Positions 6,011 to 6,327 of a stretch of DNA of 6,327 bases are shown piece by piece; position 1 is the first letter of the stretch; every line of letters begins with the position of its first letter. Below the pieces are notes generated by a model that was not told the DNA's origin, did not search any database, and saw only the letters and a list, made by a program, of their open reading frames with translations. The position numbers and the translations under genes are program-made. Source of the DNA: an uncultured Bacillota bacterium (lineage in GTDB: Bacteria; Bacillota; Clostridia; Oscillospirales; Oscillospiraceae); the NCBI GenBank assembly GCA_937890735.1, contig CALACZ010000004.1, forward strand, positions 1 through 6,327, written 5' to 3'.

Positions 6011-6062
6011 CAAAAGCCTTCCCCATGTGGGGAAGGTGGCGCGAAGCGCCGGATGAGGAGAA
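6011..6062 (+). repeat. Double-hairpin repeat (CCTTCCCC and GGCGC stems)
   Basis: The first stem is CCTTCCCC (6017-6024) against GGGGAAGG (6029-6036) with an ATGT loop. One base later the second stem, GGCGC (6038-6042) against GCGCC (6046-6050), closes a GAA loop. The pair is preceded by AAAAG and followed by GGATGAGG. A decayed relative in opposite orientation is at 30-70. On the minus strand the first stem is followed by CTTTTGAC, so weak terminator activity for a gene beyond the right edge is possible. From memory, elements of this form are common between genes in Oscillospiraceae. Confidence 0.75.
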
Positions 6063-6111
6063 GGGTAGTACGTTTTGAGATGTTCTACGTTTGCACACGA
6101 CCACCAAACCA

Positions 6112-6142
6112 GCGTAGGGGAGGGGCTCTGCCCCTCCCGCGC
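6112..6142 (+). repeat. GTAGGGG-framed hairpin, unit 1 (inverted copy of 116-146)
   Basis: The stem is GGGAGGGGC (6118-6126) against GCCCCTCCC (6130-6138), nine base pairs around a TCT loop, inside the frame GTAGGGG ... CCCG. All 31 bases are the exact reverse complement of 116-146. This is the first of three units whose GTAGGGG starts are at 6114, 6194 and 6276. Confidence 0.85.
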
Positions 6143-6193
6143 AGGACGCAATCACAAGATCGCACAACCAAACGGCGACAACGTAACACGTCC

Positions 6194-6220
6194 GTAGGGG
6201 TCGATGCCCACATCGACCCG
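6194..6220 (+). repeat. GTAGGGG-framed hairpin, unit 2
   Basis: GGGTCGATG (6198-6206) pairs with CATCGACCC (6211-6219) around a CCCA loop, nine perfect base pairs. The outer frame GTAGGGG ... CCCG is the same as in units 1 and 3, but the inner stem sequence is completely different and changes on both arms together. The start is 80 bp after unit 1. Confidence 0.85.
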
Positions 6221-6227
6221 GCAGCGC

Positions 6228-6243
6228 GCAATTGCAAAATTGC
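6228..6243 (+). repeat. Small AT-rich hairpin between units 2 and 3
   Basis: GCAATT (6228-6233) pairs with AATTGC (6238-6243) around a GCAA tetraloop, which is of the stable GNRA type in RNA. It lies in the spacer between the second and third framed hairpins; a related GGGCAATTGCGGG occurs at 6305-6317 after unit 3. Confidence 0.5.
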
Positions 6244-6275
6244 ACCGTACCATCGGCGATCCCGCACAACGTCCT

Positions 6276-6302
6276 GTAGGGGCGGACGCCTCTGTCCGCC
6301 CG
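6276..6302 (+). repeat. GTAGGGG-framed hairpin, unit 3
   Basis: GGGCGGAC (6280-6287) pairs with GTCCGCCC (6294-6301), eight perfect base pairs around a GCCTCT loop, again inside GTAGGGG ... CCCG. The start is 82 bp after unit 2. The sequences just before units 2 and 3 are alike (ACACGTCC and ACAACGTCC, preceded in both spacers by CGCACAAC), so the repeated unit includes part of the spacer. Confidence 0.85.
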
Positions 6303-6327
6303 TGGGGCAATTGCGGGTTTGCCGCAG

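Larger units (their letters stand above)
6001..6327. other. Non-coding, hairpin-rich right flank
   Basis: No convincing gene is visible from the ygiQ promoter to the window end on either strand; the open frames here are short, lack ribosome binding sites and run through the palindromes. The region consists of a double hairpin (6011-6062), a ~50-bp unstructured stretch, and three GTAGGGG-framed hairpins at ~80-bp spacing, with GC-rich spacers. A fourth unit may begin beyond the edge. Confidence 0.7.

Noticed and set aside
6008..6013. TTGACA on the minus strand upstream of ygiQ as a -35 box
   Set aside because: It lies about 40 bp from the TATACT at 5967-5962, far beyond a usable spacer, and the hexamer 17 bp downstream of it (TTTTCT) is not a -10 box.
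3322..6078. 918-codon open frame on the plus strand opposite ygiQ and the SSB-like gene
   Set aside because: It is the antisense shadow of two clearly recognisable genes in GC-rich sequence. Its translation is Arg/His/Val-rich with no domain, and it has no ribosome binding site.
6112..6327. Possible CRISPR array because of the ~80-bp periodicity
   Set aside because: The conserved parts are only short frames of 4-7 bases, the palindromic cores differ between units, and spacers are ~50 bp and partly alike. No cas gene is present.

Overview
The window looks like a piece of chromosome from a GC-rich, gut-type member of the Clostridia (Oscillospiraceae/Ruminococcaceae-like). I infer this from Gram-positive signals (strong AGGAGG-type ribosome binding sites, a consensus TTGACA/TATAAT promoter, a lipoprotein signal peptide), from the gene families present (DUF4349 lipoprotein, two-OB-fold SSB-like protein, YgiQ radical SAM protein), and from families of GC-rich hairpin repeats at both edges. 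No tRNA, rRNA, CRISPR array or transposase gene is visible.

Layout: positions 1-210 are a non-coding, repeat-rich flank. Positions 211-2045 form one plus-strand transcription unit. It has a near-perfect promoter containing a palindromic candidate operator, then four genes joined by three consecutive ATGA stop/start overlaps, closed by a strong intrinsic terminator. The genes encode a winged-helix regulator, a 57-residue two-helix membrane peptide, a four-helix DUF2975-like membrane protein and a compact protein-kinase-fold protein. Positions 2047-3096 (minus) encode a DUF4349 lipoprotein, convergent with the operon and sharing its terminator region. Positions 3097-3330 are an AT-richer intergenic gap dominated by a ~160-bp imperfect palindrome. 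Positions 3331-3954 (minus) encode the SSB-like protein and 4015-5937 (minus) encode YgiQ. These two lie 60 bp apart with no terminator between them, so they may be co-transcribed from a promoter just upstream of ygiQ. Positions 6001-6327 are non-coding and hold a double hairpin followed by three framed hairpins at ~80-bp intervals.

How the genes may work together: the four-gene operon reads as a self-regulated membrane module, with a DNA-binding regulator, two membrane proteins and a putative phosphotransferase. The signal it senses and the substrate of the kinase-like protein cannot be read from the sequence. The minus-strand genes are ordinary clostridial housekeeping or envelope genes. 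The most unusual features are non-coding: the large intergenic palindrome, a hairpin that would bury the start site of the SSB-like gene, and the hairpin repeats that flank the whole gene block, including 31 identical bases in opposite orientation about 6 kb apart.
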